This document shows positions 18,907 to 27,500 of a DNA stretch of 64,000 nucleotides, piece after piece. The translations under genes were made by a program, and so were the position numbers. The notes under the pieces were generated by a model. That model did not search any database. It saw only the letters and a program-made list of their open reading frames with translations, and was not told where the DNA came from. How positions within the stretch are numbered: position 1 is the first letter of the stretch; the number at the start of each line of letters is the position of its first letter. This DNA is from Azospirillum sp. TSA2s (lineage in GTDB: Bacteria > Pseudomonadota > Alphaproteobacteria > Azospirillales > Azospirillaceae): assembly GCF_004923315.1 (NCBI RefSeq), contig NZ_CP039646.1, forward strand, positions 315,001 to 379,000, read 5' to 3'.

Positions 18907-18938
18907 AAAAGCGGCGCCCGACCCTGCCGGACGCCGCT
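18907..18938 (-). terminator. Rho-independent terminator downstream of the GST gene
   Basis: AGCGGCG (18910-18916) pairs with CGCCGCT (18932-18938); read on the minus strand the stem is followed by TTTTC. It lies about 45 bp past the stop of the GST gene. Confidence 0.65.
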
Positions 18939-18982
18939 CTACTGCACGTATGCCGCGTAAAAGCTTGGCCCAGCGGCCGGCG

Positions 18983-19588
18983 TTACACCGGCGGCGCCGT
19001 CCGCCGCAGGCTGTCGCGGTCGGAGGCCTTGGCGAACCATGCGGTCAGCGCCGGCCGCCCCTCGCGCCAATCCTCATGCCCGAAGCGGAAATCGAGGTAA
19101 CCGAGCGCCACCAGCACCGCCAGCGTGCCGATGGTGGCCTCGCCGTCCAGCGACGCGGCCTCGGCCTCTAGGAGATCGAGCGAGCGGGCGACCGCCTTGC
19201 GCTGGCGTTCCATCCAGTTGGCGGATTTCTCCCCGTCCGGACGCATGGACTCCAGCCGGCGCAGGATGGCGGCGTCGCAGATGCCGTCGGCGATGGCCTG
19301 CAGCCGCAGCGCAGTCCAGCGGGCCGGGCCGGCCTGCGGAAGCAGCGGCGCCCGGTCGCCCAGCGAATCGAGATACTCGACGATCACCGGGCTGTCGAAC
19401 AGGGTGGTGCCGTCTTCCAGCGTCAAGGCCGGCACCTTGCCCAGCGGGTTGTCCTTGGGCAGGTCGGTGTCGGCCGACCAGGGATCGGTCGTCACCCGCT
19501 CCACCCGGTCCTCCAGCCCGCGTTCGATCAGCACCATCATCACCTTGCGCACATAGGGGGAAGTGGCGCTCCAGCGCAGCTTCAACAT
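18983..19588 (-). CDS. Glutathione S-transferase family protein
   Basis: A 201-residue GST-fold protein. The N-terminal thioredoxin-like domain starts [20 protein letters not shown], with Ser/Tyr in the place where GSTs activate the thiol, and carries the cis-Pro glutathione-site segment [25 protein letters not shown]. The all-helical C-terminal domain follows with the N-capping motif [17 protein letters not shown]. Such proteins conjugate or reduce small electrophiles; the substrate is unknown. It is a single gene ending in a terminator, 95 bp downstream of gloB on the same strand. Confidence 0.92.
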   Translation of the reverse strand: MLKLRWSATSPYVRKVMMVLIERGLEDRVERVTTDPWSADTDLPKDNPLGKVPALTLEDGTTLFDSPVIVEYLDSLGDRAPLLPQAGPARWTALRLQAIADGICDAAILRRLESMRPDGEKSANWMERQRKAVARSLDLLEAEAASLDGEATIGTLAVLVALGYLDFRFGHEDWREGRPALTAWFAKASDRDSLRRTAPPV

Positions 19589-19683
19589 GGACGCTCCTTA
19601 CGCTTCTGATTGGCCGCTTCGGTTTGGTTGACGACAGGCTAGCGGCAGGCCGGATCGCCGGTCCACCGCCTGGCCGGCAACCC

Positions 19684-20451
19684 TCATCCCCGGAAATGGT
19701 CCTTGCGCCGGCGCAATTCGGCGAACACCTCCACCGACGGGGCGCCGGACATGCCGATGGCGGATTGGACACCGGGATCGTCGGCACGCAGGAAGGGGTT
19801 GGTGCGGCGTTCCATCCCGATGGTGGTGGGAATCGTCGGCTGGTTCCGCTCGCGCAGAGCCGCCACCTCCTCCATCCGCTGGTGCAGGGCGGCGTTGTCC
19901 GGATCGACCGTCAGGGCGAAGCGGCCGTTCGACTGGGTGTATTCGTGGCCGCAATAGACGCGGGTCGAATCGGTCAGCGCCCGCAGGCTCTGCAGCGAGT
20001 CCCACATTTGGGCCGGAGAGCCTTCGAACAGCCGGCCGCAGCCGAGCGAGAACAGCGTGTCGCCGCTGAACAGGGTTTCCGCCGCCTCGAACCAGAAGGC
20101 GATATGGCCGCTGGTGTGGCCGGGAACCGCGAAGACGCGGGCGGTCTGTTCGCCGAACACCGTGCGGTCGCCGTCTCCCAGCATCACGTCCAGGCCGGGA
20201 ATGCGGTGGGCATCGGCGCGGGCGCCGACCACGCTGGCGCGATAGCGGGCCTTCAGCGCCTCGGCACCGCCGATATGGTCGTCATGGTGGTGGGTCAGGA
20301 AAATGTGGGTGAGGGACCAGCCCCGCCGCTCCAACTCGGCCTGCACCGGGGCGGCGTCGCCGGGATCGACCACACCGACCTTGCCGGATGCCGCGTCGCG
20401 CAGCACATAGATATAGTTGTCGGCGAAAGCCGGAACGAGAATGACCTCCAC
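19684..20451 (-). CDS. gloB: Hydroxyacylglutathione hydrolase (glyoxalase II)
   Basis: A 255-residue metallo-beta-lactamase-fold hydrolase that splits S-D-lactoylglutathione into D-lactate and glutathione, the second step of methylglyoxal removal. The metal motif THHHDDH lies at residues 53-59, followed by GHTSGH, SGDTLFSLGCGRLFEG (bridging Asp) and YCGHEYTQSN. The length and the C-terminal helix (ERRTNPFLRADDP) match GloB. The start is a GTG at 20451 with AGGGAG 9 bases before it, giving VPAFADNYIYVL at the usual N-terminus. It is divergent from a methyltransferase gene with only 54 bp between, an arrangement often seen in alphaproteobacteria. Confidence 0.96.
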   Translation of the reverse strand: MEVILVPAFADNYIYVLRDAASGKVGVVDPGDAAPVQAELERRGWSLTHIFLTHHHDDHIGGAEALKARYRASVVGARADAHRIPGLDVMLGDGDRTVFGEQTARVFAVPGHTSGHIAFWFEAAETLFSGDTLFSLGCGRLFEGSPAQMWDSLQSLRALTDSTRVYCGHEYTQSNGRFALTVDPDNAALHQRMEEVAALRERNQPTIPTTIGMERRTNPFLRADDPGVQSAIGMSGAPSVEVFAELRRRKDHFRG

Positions 20452-20505
20452 GGCAGCGGACTCCCTGCTGTTGCGATACGAAACCCGTGTTACGCTTGGG
20501 ATACC

Positions 20506-21330
20506 ATGTACACAGATATCGTCGATCTGAGGGAGTTCTACGAGTCCGGATTGGGGCGCACCGCCCAGCGGATGATCCGCCGGCGTATCCGCACCATCTG
20601 GCCGGACGTCCGCAACCAGATCGTGCTCGGCGTCGGCTACACCACTCCGTACCTGCGCCCCTTCATGGGCGAGGCCGACCGGGTGGTGGCGGTGATGCCG
20701 GCCAGCCAGGGCGTCAGCTTCTGGCCCGCGGAAGGGCCGGGCATGGTGGCGCTGGGTGACGAGGCCGACCTGCCCTTCGGCGACAACACCATCGACCGCG
20801 TGCTGTTGGTCCACGGCCTGGAAGGCACCGAACAGCTGCGGCCGATGATGCGCGAGATCTGGCGGGTGCTGGCCGGCGGCGGCCGGGTGCTGGCGGTGGT
20901 GCCGAACCGCCGCGGCCTGTGGGCGCGCGCCGACTGGACCCCCTTCGGCCACGGCTTCCCCTATTCCGCCTCGCAGCTGAAGCAGGTTCTGCGCGACACC
21001 ATGTTCGTGCCGGAACGCACCCGCCACGCCCTGTTCATGCCGCCGCTGCGCTCGCACTTCCTGCAAAAGACCGCGCCGGCCTGGGAAGAGGTCGGCGGGC
21101 GCTGGTTCAAGGCCTTCGCCGGGGTGACGATGATCGAGGCGTCGAAGCAGATCTTCGCCGGCGTGTCGCGCCGCGCGGCGCAGCAGCCGGTGAAGCGCCG
21201 GCTGATCGTGCCGCTGCCGGGCGGTGCGGCGCCTGCCGCCCGCAGCGGCAGCGCCCGCACCACCATCGCCGGAGCCACCATACCCGGCGGCGACTCCGTC
21301 GACTGCCAGCAGCCTTATCCCCGGACCTGA
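20506..21330 (+). CDS. Class I SAM-dependent methyltransferase
   Basis: A 274-residue protein of the methyltransferase-11 type. The SAM-binding strand-loop is modified (IVLGVGYTTPYL); later motifs are clear: the acidic GDEADLPFGDNTIDRVLLVHGLE segment and the WRVLAGGGRVLAVVPNRRGLWARADWTPFGHG stretch typical of this subgroup. The C-terminal 40 residues are basic, Ala/Pro-rich and probably disordered. The substrate is unknown. It shares a 54-bp divergent promoter region with gloB, which suggests a link to glutathione or aldehyde metabolism, but this is inference from position. Confidence 0.88.
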   Translation: MYTDIVDLREFYESGLGRTAQRMIRRRIRTIWPDVRNQIVLGVGYTTPYLRPFMGEADRVVAVMPASQGVSFWPAEGPGMVALGDEADLPFGDNTIDRVLLVHGLEGTEQLRPMMREIWRVLAGGGRVLAVVPNRRGLWARADWTPFGHGFPYSASQLKQVLRDTMFVPERTRHALFMPPLRSHFLQKTAPAWEEVGGRWFKAFAGVTMIEASKQIFAGVSRRAAQQPVKRRLIVPLPGGAAPAARSGSARTTIAGATIPGGDSVDCQQPYPRT

Positions 21331-22557
21331 TTAGGGGCGTACCTGACGCAGCACGTCGGCGATCCGGCCGCTGATGCCGCTGCCCAGGCCCCCGGCCCGC
21401 TCCGCGATGGTTCGGCTCAGCGTCGTCAGTTCCTCCAGCGTGCGCGTCACCCCGCCCAGCGTCTGTTCGGCATCGCCGATCCGCTGCTCCGCCGCCATGG
21501 CATCCTGGCGCGACTGGTCGAGCGAGCGTGCGACATCCGAAGTCAGGGCCGCCTGCTCGTCGATGGCCGCGGCGACGGTGCCGTTGATCGTCTGGATCGA
21601 ACCGATGGTGGAGTGGATGCGGCCCAGCGCCTCGTCCACCGCGGCAGTCTCCTTCTGCAGGTTGGCGACCTGATCGGCGATCTGCTTGGTGGCGTCGGCG
21701 GTCTGGCGCGACAGCGCCTTCACCTCGTTGGCGACGACGGCGAATCCGCGCCCGGCCTCGCCCGCCCGCGCTGCCTCGATGGTCGCGTTCAGCGCCAGCA
21801 GGTTGGTCTGGCTGGCGATGGCGTTGATCAGCTTCACCACGCTGGCGATCTGTTCGGCGGCGGAGCGCAACGAGTTCATCACCGTGGTGGCGCGGTCGCT
21901 GTCGGACGCCGCGGCAAGGCTGATCTCCCGCGCTTTGCTGGTGTCGCCGGAGATCTGGTCGGAGGTGGAGGCCAGCCGGTCCAGCATGCCGGCGATGGCG
22001 CTGACCGAACCGTCGACGGCGCGGGCCGCACCGGCGGCATCGGCGGCCTGCCGCAGCCCCTCCGTCCCGGCCGAACGGACGGCGGCGACCGCCGATTCCA
22101 GCTTGCGGCCGGCCTCGGCCAGTTCGGCGGCGAACCCGCCGACCTCACGCTCCACCCGCTCGGACAGGTCGCGCGTCAGGGCGAGGCGGCGCGTCTCCGC
22201 CGTTTCGGCCCGCAAGGTCGCCACCACCCAATGACGGGCGAGGCGGGCGAAGCGGCGCGCCTGCTCCGTCGGGCCGGCGACGGCGAGCGCACCGACCCGG
22301 TCACCGTCCAGATCAATGGCGATGGCATAGCCTTCCCGCATGGCGCCGCCGGACTTGGCCGCCTCGTCCCGGCTGACGGCGCGCTCGTCCAGGCGACGGG
22401 CCATGATGTCGGCGCCGGCCGGATGGGTGGTGCCGATCCGCTCCCGCGCGGTGGAGGCGACGACGCTGCCGCCCTGACCGACGAAGGACACGACGGAATC
22501 CAGCTCCCGCCCGATGGACTCGCAGAGTTCCTGTGCGATGGTGGCGCTGATGTCCAA
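21331..22557 (-). CDS. Soluble methyl-accepting chemotaxis-type protein with CdaR-like sensor domain
   Basis: A 408-residue chemoreceptor with no membrane helix. The N-terminal 110 residues resemble the putative sugar diacid recognition domain of CdaR regulators: a helix, then [28 protein letters not shown], which matches the GRIIGSGDRERIGxxHEGA core of that family. The signalling domain follows, with the tip [20 protein letters not shown]. The TTG start at 22557 is supported by GGGGAG 7 bases upstream. It ends right next to the methyltransferase stop. It is probably a cytoplasmic sensor of a carboxylated metabolite; the domain match is by eye and the ligand is inference. Confidence 0.88.
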   Translation of the reverse strand: MDISATIAQELCESIGRELDSVVSFVGQGGSVVASTARERIGTTHPAGADIMARRLDERAVSRDEAAKSGGAMREGYAIAIDLDGDRVGALAVAGPTEQARRFARLARHWVVATLRAETAETRRLALTRDLSERVEREVGGFAAELAEAGRKLESAVAAVRSAGTEGLRQAADAAGAARAVDGSVSAIAGMLDRLASTSDQISGDTSKAREISLAAASDSDRATTVMNSLRSAAEQIASVVKLINAIASQTNLLALNATIEAARAGEAGRGFAVVANEVKALSRQTADATKQIADQVANLQKETAAVDEALGRIHSTIGSIQTINGTVAAAIDEQAALTSDVARSLDQSRQDAMAAEQRIGDAEQTLGGVTRTLEELTTLSRTIAERAGGLGSGISGRIADVLRQVRP

Positions 22558-22634
22558 GACGTTTCTCCCCTTCTTCCCATTTATGGTTTTCCGTCATCAT
22601 TCCATGACGACGCCCGATGCTCTCCCCACGGCCC

Positions 22635-22664
22635 CGCTCACGGCACCCTCGCTCACGGCACCCT
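22635..22664. repeat. Two-copy 15-bp tandem repeat
   Basis: CGCTCACGGCACCCT occurs twice in direct succession (22635-22649 and 22650-22664) in the 199-bp divergent gap between the soluble chemoreceptor and the RBBP9-like hydrolase. It may be a slippage product or a pair of regulator sites. Confidence 0.7.
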
Positions 22665-22756
22665 GGAATGCCGATCCACCTCGTGGAGAGAATTCCCCGA
22701 TTCGCAGGTAACCTTCCGACACTACACGCAACATTTACGAACGAAGAGTTGAAAGA

Positions 22757-23305
22757 ATGACGCAGCCGACCATTCTGGTGCTTCCCGGCCTCGGCAACTC
22801 CGGTCCCGACCACTGGCAGACCTGGCTGGAAGGCCGGCTGCCGGCCCTGAACCGCGTCGATCTCGGCGATTGGGACGCGCCGGAGCCCGACCGGTGGGTC
22901 GAACGGCTCGACCATGCGGTCCGCTCGGCCCCCGGCCCGGTGGTGCTGGTCGCGCACAGCCTGTCCTGCATCCTGGTGGCACGCTGGGCGACCGCCGGCG
23001 ATGCCGCGCACAAGGTCGCCGCCGCCCTGCTGGTCGCCCCGCCCGACGTCGAGTCGCCTGGGACGGTGCCGGTCGAGGCCTGTCGCTTCGCCCCGGTGCC
23101 GGCCGATCCGCTGCCCTTCCCCACCGTGGTCGTCGGCAGCCGCAGCGATCCCTACTGCAGCGCCGCCCGCGCCTGCGGCTTCGCCGCGCTGTGGGGCGCC
23201 GACTTCATCGACGCCGGCGAGGCCGGCCATATCAATGCCGAAAGCGGCCACGGCCCCTGGCCGATGGGCGAGACGCTGCTGAAGGACCTGCTCGCCCAGA
23301 TCTGA
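22757..23305 (+). CDS. RBBP9/YdeN family alpha/beta hydrolase
   Basis: A 182-residue serine hydrolase of the RBBP9 family. The N-terminus ILVLPGLGNSGPDHWQTWLE is diagnostic. The nucleophile elbow is VAHSLSC (Ser near residue 69, in place of the GxSxG form), with Asp in SRSDPYCS and His in EAGHINAESG completing the triad. The natural substrate of these enzymes is mostly unknown. It precedes ispE by about 90 bp on the same strand and could be co-transcribed with it. Confidence 0.92.
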   Translation: MTQPTILVLPGLGNSGPDHWQTWLEGRLPALNRVDLGDWDAPEPDRWVERLDHAVRSAPGPVVLVAHSLSCILVARWATAGDAAHKVAAALLVAPPDVESPGTVPVEACRFAPVPADPLPFPTVVVGSRSDPYCSAARACGFAALWGADFIDAGEAGHINAESGHGPWPMGETLLKDLLAQI

Positions 23306-23395
23306 ATAAAGCCTCTGAACGCACCCTTGCCGCTGCGGGCGAAAGGGTGCGACACAGGGGGCGTCGTCGCGCGCCTGCCAGCGGATTCGGAGCTT

Positions 23396-24448
23396 ATGAC
23401 CGGCACTTCCATCGTCGAGGCCGCCCCGGCCAAGCTGAACCTCTACCTGCATGTCACCGGCCGCCGCGCCGACAGCTATCACGAGCTGGACAGCCTCGTC
23501 GCCTTCGCCGAGTTCGGAGACAGCATCGCCCTGACGCCGGCCACCACGCGCGTGGCGTTGCGCGGAGCCGACCTGCCGCCGGCCGGCCCGCGTCTGGCCA
23601 TCGCCGGTCCCTTCGGCCCGGCCCTGATGGGCGAGAACCCGGCCAACAATCTGGTGATTCGCGCCGCCCACGCTCTGGCCGCCCGGCTGGGCCGCGAGGC
23701 CGACGTGATGATCGCCCTGACCAAGGCGCTGCCGGTCGCCTCCGGCATCGGGGGCGGATCGGCCGACGCCGCCGCCTGCCTGCGGGCGCTCGCCCGGCTG
23801 TGGGGAGTGGCGTCCGACGACCCGGCGCTGTTCGCAGTCGCCGCCGGGCTGGGTGCCGACGTGCCGGTCTGCGTCGCCGGGCGCAGTTGCTATTTCAGCG
23901 GCATCGGCGACGTTCTGGACGAGGCGCCGGACCTGCCGGAAACCCATGTGGTGCTGGTCAATCCGAACGTGCCGGTGCCGACCCCGGCGGTGTTCAAGGC
24001 GATGGCCGCTACCCGCGCCAAGAGCGGCGCCGCCTTCTCCGCCCCCGCCCGCTTCACCCGCAATCCGGCCGACGCGGCCGACCTCGCGGCGCTGCTGCTG
24101 GAGCGCACCAACGACCTGACCGCCCCGGCCCTGGCGGTGGCGCCGGTGATCGCCGAGGTTCTGGCGGCGCTTGAGCGCAGCGCCGGTTGCCTGCTGCCCC
24201 GCCTGTCCGGCAGCGGCGCCACCTGCTTCGGTCTCTACGCCACGGCGGCGGCGGCGGAATCTGCGGCGAAAACCATCGCGGCGACGGCGCCCGGCTGGTG
24301 GGTGAAGCCGACCCGCCTGCTCCCCACCCCGCCCGGCGCCCCCGCCCTGCCGCGCGGCATCATCGCCAATCCCGTTGCCGCCCAACCCGCCAGCGTCCCG
24401 CCGCCCGCCGCGCCGTTCCCCGACACCGGCGGCTGGGGCGTCGGCTGA
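23396..24448 (+). CDS. ispE: 4-diphosphocytidyl-2-C-methyl-D-erythritol kinase
   Basis: A 350-residue GHMP kinase catalysing the ATP-dependent step of the MEP isoprenoid pathway. Motif 1 is APAKLNLYLHVTGRRADSYHEL, the ATP-binding glycine loop is PVASGIGGGSADAAA near 112-126, and motif 3 is RLSGSGATCFGLY near the C-terminus. The usual enzyme is about 290 residues; this one carries an extra tail of about 50 residues rich in Pro and Ala, likely disordered. ATG at 23396 gives the conserved N-terminus; the frame stays open upstream but without family similarity. It converges on the DsrE-like gene 7 bp beyond its stop. Confidence 0.95.
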   Translation: MTGTSIVEAAPAKLNLYLHVTGRRADSYHELDSLVAFAEFGDSIALTPATTRVALRGADLPPAGPRLAIAGPFGPALMGENPANNLVIRAAHALAARLGREADVMIALTKALPVASGIGGGSADAAACLRALARLWGVASDDPALFAVAAGLGADVPVCVAGRSCYFSGIGDVLDEAPDLPETHVVLVNPNVPVPTPAVFKAMAATRAKSGAAFSAPARFTRNPADAADLAALLLERTNDLTAPALAVAPVIAEVLAALERSAGCLLPRLSGSGATCFGLYATAAAAESAAKTIAATAPGWWVKPTRLLPTPPGAPALPRGIIANPVAAQPASVPPPAAPFPDTGGWGVG

Positions 24449-24455
24449 GACCGGC

Positions 24456-24758
24456 TCACGCCCGCATGTAGCTCCAGCCGTCCGCCTGCGCCTCGGCGAT
24501 GTCGAGGACGCCGGCGGCGACCACCGTCAGCCCCTCGGCGGTCCGGCCGGTCTTCGCCAGCGTGTTGCCGCAAACGCGCAGGTGACGGTCGGTCTCCGCA
24601 TCCGGGCTGTCGAGCGCCGCGGCGACGGCGCCCGCATTGACGACGATGCGCACCTCCGCATCGGGCCGGGCCTTCAGCAGGTTGCGGGCATTGTTCCGCG
24701 CCCGCTCCAGCGCGGCCGGCGTGGGCGCATGGATGACCAGCCGCAGGTTGGAGGTCAT
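24456..24758 (-). CDS. DsrE family protein
   Basis: A 100-residue single-domain protein with the DsrE/DsrF fold pattern: LRLVIHAPTPAALERARNNARNLLK, then VRIVVNAGAV, then RHLRVCGNTLAKTG carrying the conserved Cys of this family, and a C-terminal GVLDIAEAQADGWSYM. DsrE-type proteins relay sulfur or bind small metabolites. The ATG at 24758 is preferred over a GTG three codons upstream that lies too close to AAGGA. The gene starts 5 bp after the stop of an orphan NrtA/SsuA-type binding protein, so the two form a unit. Confidence 0.85.
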   Translation of the reverse strand: MTSNLRLVIHAPTPAALERARNNARNLLKARPDAEVRIVVNAGAVAAALDSPDAETDRHLRVCGNTLAKTGRTAEGLTVVAAGVLDIAEAQADGWSYMRA

Positions 24759-24763
24759 GGCGG

Positions 24764-25837
24764 TCACTTTCCTTTCGCCGCATCATGGAAGGAGAAGTCG
24801 AACAGCGTGTCGACATCCACCGGTTCGGTGATCTGGTTCAGCGACTGCTGGAAAGCCTGCATCTTCTTGGTGGAGTCCAGGATCACCCGCGGGTCGTCGA
24901 CGAAGGTCGTCGCGTCGGAGGTCAGCGCCGCCCGCATCACGTCGCGCTCGACCAGCCCCTTGCCGATGATGTCGGTCACCAGCTCCGCCGTGCGGTCCGG
25001 GTTGGACTTGGCGAAGGCGGTCGCGCGGATGTGCAGCTTGACCAGTTCGGCCACCGCGTCGCGGTTCTTGGCAATGGCGTCTTCGGTCACCGCCAGCACG
25101 GCGCCCGGCTGCTTGGGGAACATGGTGCCGGCCTTGGCGATGATGGCGGCCTCCTGCAGGCGCGACTTCACCAGCGTCAGGATCGGTTCCAGGATCGAGG
25201 CGCCGTCGATGGCCCCGGTCAGCAGCGCCTGCTGCAAGGGCTGCTCGCCCATGCCGACGATCTCGACATCGTCGGGGGGGATGTGGGCGACCTCCGCCAT
25301 CCAATAGCGCAGAACGGTGTCCGGCACCGATCCGGCCGGCAGCGAGCCGATCTTCGGCCGCCGGCCGTTGGCGGCACGGAAGGCCTTGACCCCTTCGGCC
25401 GGGTTGGCGGCGCCGGCCATCGCCTTGGCCAGCGGACCGCGGCCGATCAGCGCCACCTGATCGATGACGTTGGCGGCGACGACCTTCAGCTTCACCCCTT
25501 TCGACCGGGCGATCAGCGCCGGGCCGATGCCGACATAGGCGACGTCCAGCGTGCCCGAGGCGAGCGCCTGGATCATCGCCGGCCCCGACTGGAAGCTGGT
25601 GGTCTGCAGGCTCAACCCGGCATCCTTGGTCCATCCCTCGCCCGTGATCACGTAAAGCTGGGTCATCGGGATGATCGGAATGTAGCCGACGCGCAGGGTC
25701 GTCGCCGCAAAGGCCGGCAACGGCAGCGACGCGGTGGCTGCGGCAATGCCCAGCGCTGCGGCACCCACCAGAAGATCGCGGCGGGCCACGGGGCGGGCGG
25801 AGTTGAAAAGCGGCTTCGGCGGCGGGGTCTGCGGCAT
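24764..25837 (-). CDS. ABC transporter substrate-binding protein, NrtA/SsuA/TauA (NMT1-like) family
   Basis: A 357-residue exported binding protein. The N-terminus has twin arginine (ARRDLLVGAAALGIAAATA) and an Ala-Phe-Ala cleavage site, suggesting Tat export. The mature part starts TTLRVGYIPIIPMTQLYVITGEGW, with GTLDVAYVGIGPALIA as in sulfonate, nitrate and pyrimidine-precursor binding proteins. AAGGAGA lies 6 bases before the ATG at 25837. No permease or ATPase gene is adjacent, so it either serves a transporter encoded elsewhere or is a sensor. Coupling to a DsrE-like gene hints at a sulfur compound, by inference only. Confidence 0.9.
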   Translation of the reverse strand: MPQTPPPKPLFNSARPVARRDLLVGAAALGIAAATASLPLPAFAATTLRVGYIPIIPMTQLYVITGEGWTKDAGLSLQTTSFQSGPAMIQALASGTLDVAYVGIGPALIARSKGVKLKVVAANVIDQVALIGRGPLAKAMAGAANPAEGVKAFRAANGRRPKIGSLPAGSVPDTVLRYWMAEVAHIPPDDVEIVGMGEQPLQQALLTGAIDGASILEPILTLVKSRLQEAAIIAKAGTMFPKQPGAVLAVTEDAIAKNRDAVAELVKLHIRATAFAKSNPDRTAELVTDIIGKGLVERDVMRAALTSDATTFVDDPRVILDSTKKMQAFQQSLNQITEPVDVDTLFDFSFHDAAKGK

Positions 25838-25942
25838 GTCGGGTCTCCTTATGCCGCGAGAGCCTAGTCCGCCCGGCCGCGGAATTCAATTCACGCCGAA
25901 CCCCGACAGCCCCAATCCGTATTTTACAAAATGCTCCTGTTT

Positions 25943-27175
25943 TTACGCTCCGGCCGGCAACCGGCGGCGGAATGGACGGATCAGCCATAGGTTCAGCACC
26001 AGACCGACCAGGGCGCCTCCCCCGATCACCCCCGCCATCGGCATGGCCGTGCCGTCGGCCATCAGCCCGACCGCCCAGCCCGAAACCGCGCCGCTGCTGA
26101 ACTGCAGCATGCCGGCGAGCGCCGATGCGGTGCCCGCCATCTGCGGGAAGGATTGCAGCGCGCCCGCCATGGAATTGGCGAAGCAGAATCCAGTCAACGA
26201 CATGAACAGGAACAGGCAGCCGACCAGCCCCCACAACCCGCCCCAGCCGCCCATCACGCAGGCGACCAGCAAAATGCCGCTGGCTGCCGACAGCCAGACG
26301 CCGATACGCAGCATCATGTCGGACCCGAAGCGCATCACCGCGCGGCTGTTCAGCGTGTTGACGATGATCATGCCGACGATGTTCAGCCCGAACAGGAAGC
26401 CGTAATTCTCCGGCCGGACGCCGAACAGCTCGATATAGACAAAGGGCGAGCCGGAAATGAAGGCGAACATCCCCGCATAGATGAAGGACGAGCCGATCGC
26501 ATAGCCGAGATAGCGGCGGTCGGTCAGCAGCTTGCGGTAGGACTCGGCCAGCACCATCGGGCGCAGGCTGGTGCGCCGCGACTCCGGATGGGTTTCCGGC
26601 AGGCTGGCGAGGGCCAGCATCGCGACGGCGCCGAAGGCCGCTTGCGCCCAGAAGATCCAGCGCCAATTGGCCCACACTAGGATCTGGCCGCCGATCAGCG
26701 GCGCGATGATCGGGGCGGCGCCCATCACCAGCATCATCATCGACAGGACGCTGGCCGCGCGGTCGCGCTCGAACACGTCGCGGATCATGGCCCGGACCAG
26801 CACCGGCCCGGCACAGGCCCCCACCGCCTGCACGAAGCGCCAAGCCGCCAGATGGCCGACATCGACGGTCAGCGAACAGCCGACGCAGCCGACGGCATAG
26901 AGAAGGATGCCGGTCGCCACCGGGATCCGCCGGCCGAACCGGTCGCTCAGCGCGCCCCACAGCAATTGCCCGACGCCGAAGCCCAGGAAGAAGGCCGACA
27001 GGGTCCATTGCACCTGATCCTGCGCCGCATGCAGCTCGCGGCCGATCGCCGGCATGCCGGGCAGATACATGTCGGTGCCCATCGGTCCGAACGACATCAG
27101 CACGCCCAGCGCCGCGATGAAGAACGGGCTTTCGGCAGGCGAACGGGAACGAACGGCGGCAAGGCGCGCGAACAT
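25943..27175 (-). CDS. MFS transporter, Bcr/CflA drug-resistance family
   Basis: A 410-residue, 12-helix inner-membrane exporter. The sequence FGPMGTDMYLPGMPAIGREL in helix 1 and GQLLWGALSDRFGRR in loop 2-3 are the signatures of the Bcr/CflA group (bicyclomycin, chloramphenicol, sulfonamides and others in different species). The middle Arg/Ser-rich cytoplasmic loop and the FCFANSMAGALQSFPQMAGTASALAG segment are also typical. The ATG at 27175 is chosen over a TTG four codons upstream. It is a single gene; the substrate is not predictable. Confidence 0.92.
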   Translation of the reverse strand: MFARLAAVRSRSPAESPFFIAALGVLMSFGPMGTDMYLPGMPAIGRELHAAQDQVQWTLSAFFLGFGVGQLLWGALSDRFGRRIPVATGILLYAVGCVGCSLTVDVGHLAAWRFVQAVGACAGPVLVRAMIRDVFERDRAASVLSMMMLVMGAAPIIAPLIGGQILVWANWRWIFWAQAAFGAVAMLALASLPETHPESRRTSLRPMVLAESYRKLLTDRRYLGYAIGSSFIYAGMFAFISGSPFVYIELFGVRPENYGFLFGLNIVGMIIVNTLNSRAVMRFGSDMMLRIGVWLSAASGILLVACVMGGWGGLWGLVGCLFLFMSLTGFCFANSMAGALQSFPQMAGTASALAGMLQFSSGAVSGWAVGLMADGTAMPMAGVIGGGALVGLVLNLWLIRPFRRRLPAGA

Positions 27176-27500
27176 CAGCAAATCCAAATGTGAAAAGGGG
27201 GAGGGGAAATCGACCGGACGGAGTCCGCAGCTTTTAAGCTGCGCCGTCCCCTGCCGGACGCAAAGTCCCGTCTCGGCATGGCTGCCTTGAGTAACCTGCG
27301 ATGGAATGCCGCCGCGACAATCCGCGCCCTGGCCGAACCTCGGCCGCCCCTTGGCCGAGCGTCGACCGGTTGTCGCCCGCTTCGCTGCACGCCCTCGCGC
27401 CGGGATGGATCGCGGCGCAACAAAATTCTGGTTCGGACCGCAATTCCATGCCTAAAATTGAATCCGGATGAAGGGCTTCCACCCAGCCAGAGGCCGCGCC
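27176..27500. other. Intergenic region, divergent promoters
   Basis: 325 bp between the Bcr/CflA gene (minus) and the BMP-family gene (plus). No credible gene, terminator or repeat was seen; it should contain both promoters. The 3' part (about 27420-27480) is less GC-rich than the rest. Confidence 0.5.

Noticed and set aside
22313..24385. A 690-codon frame antisense to the hydrolase and ispE
   Set aside because: Shadow of two recognised plus-strand genes.
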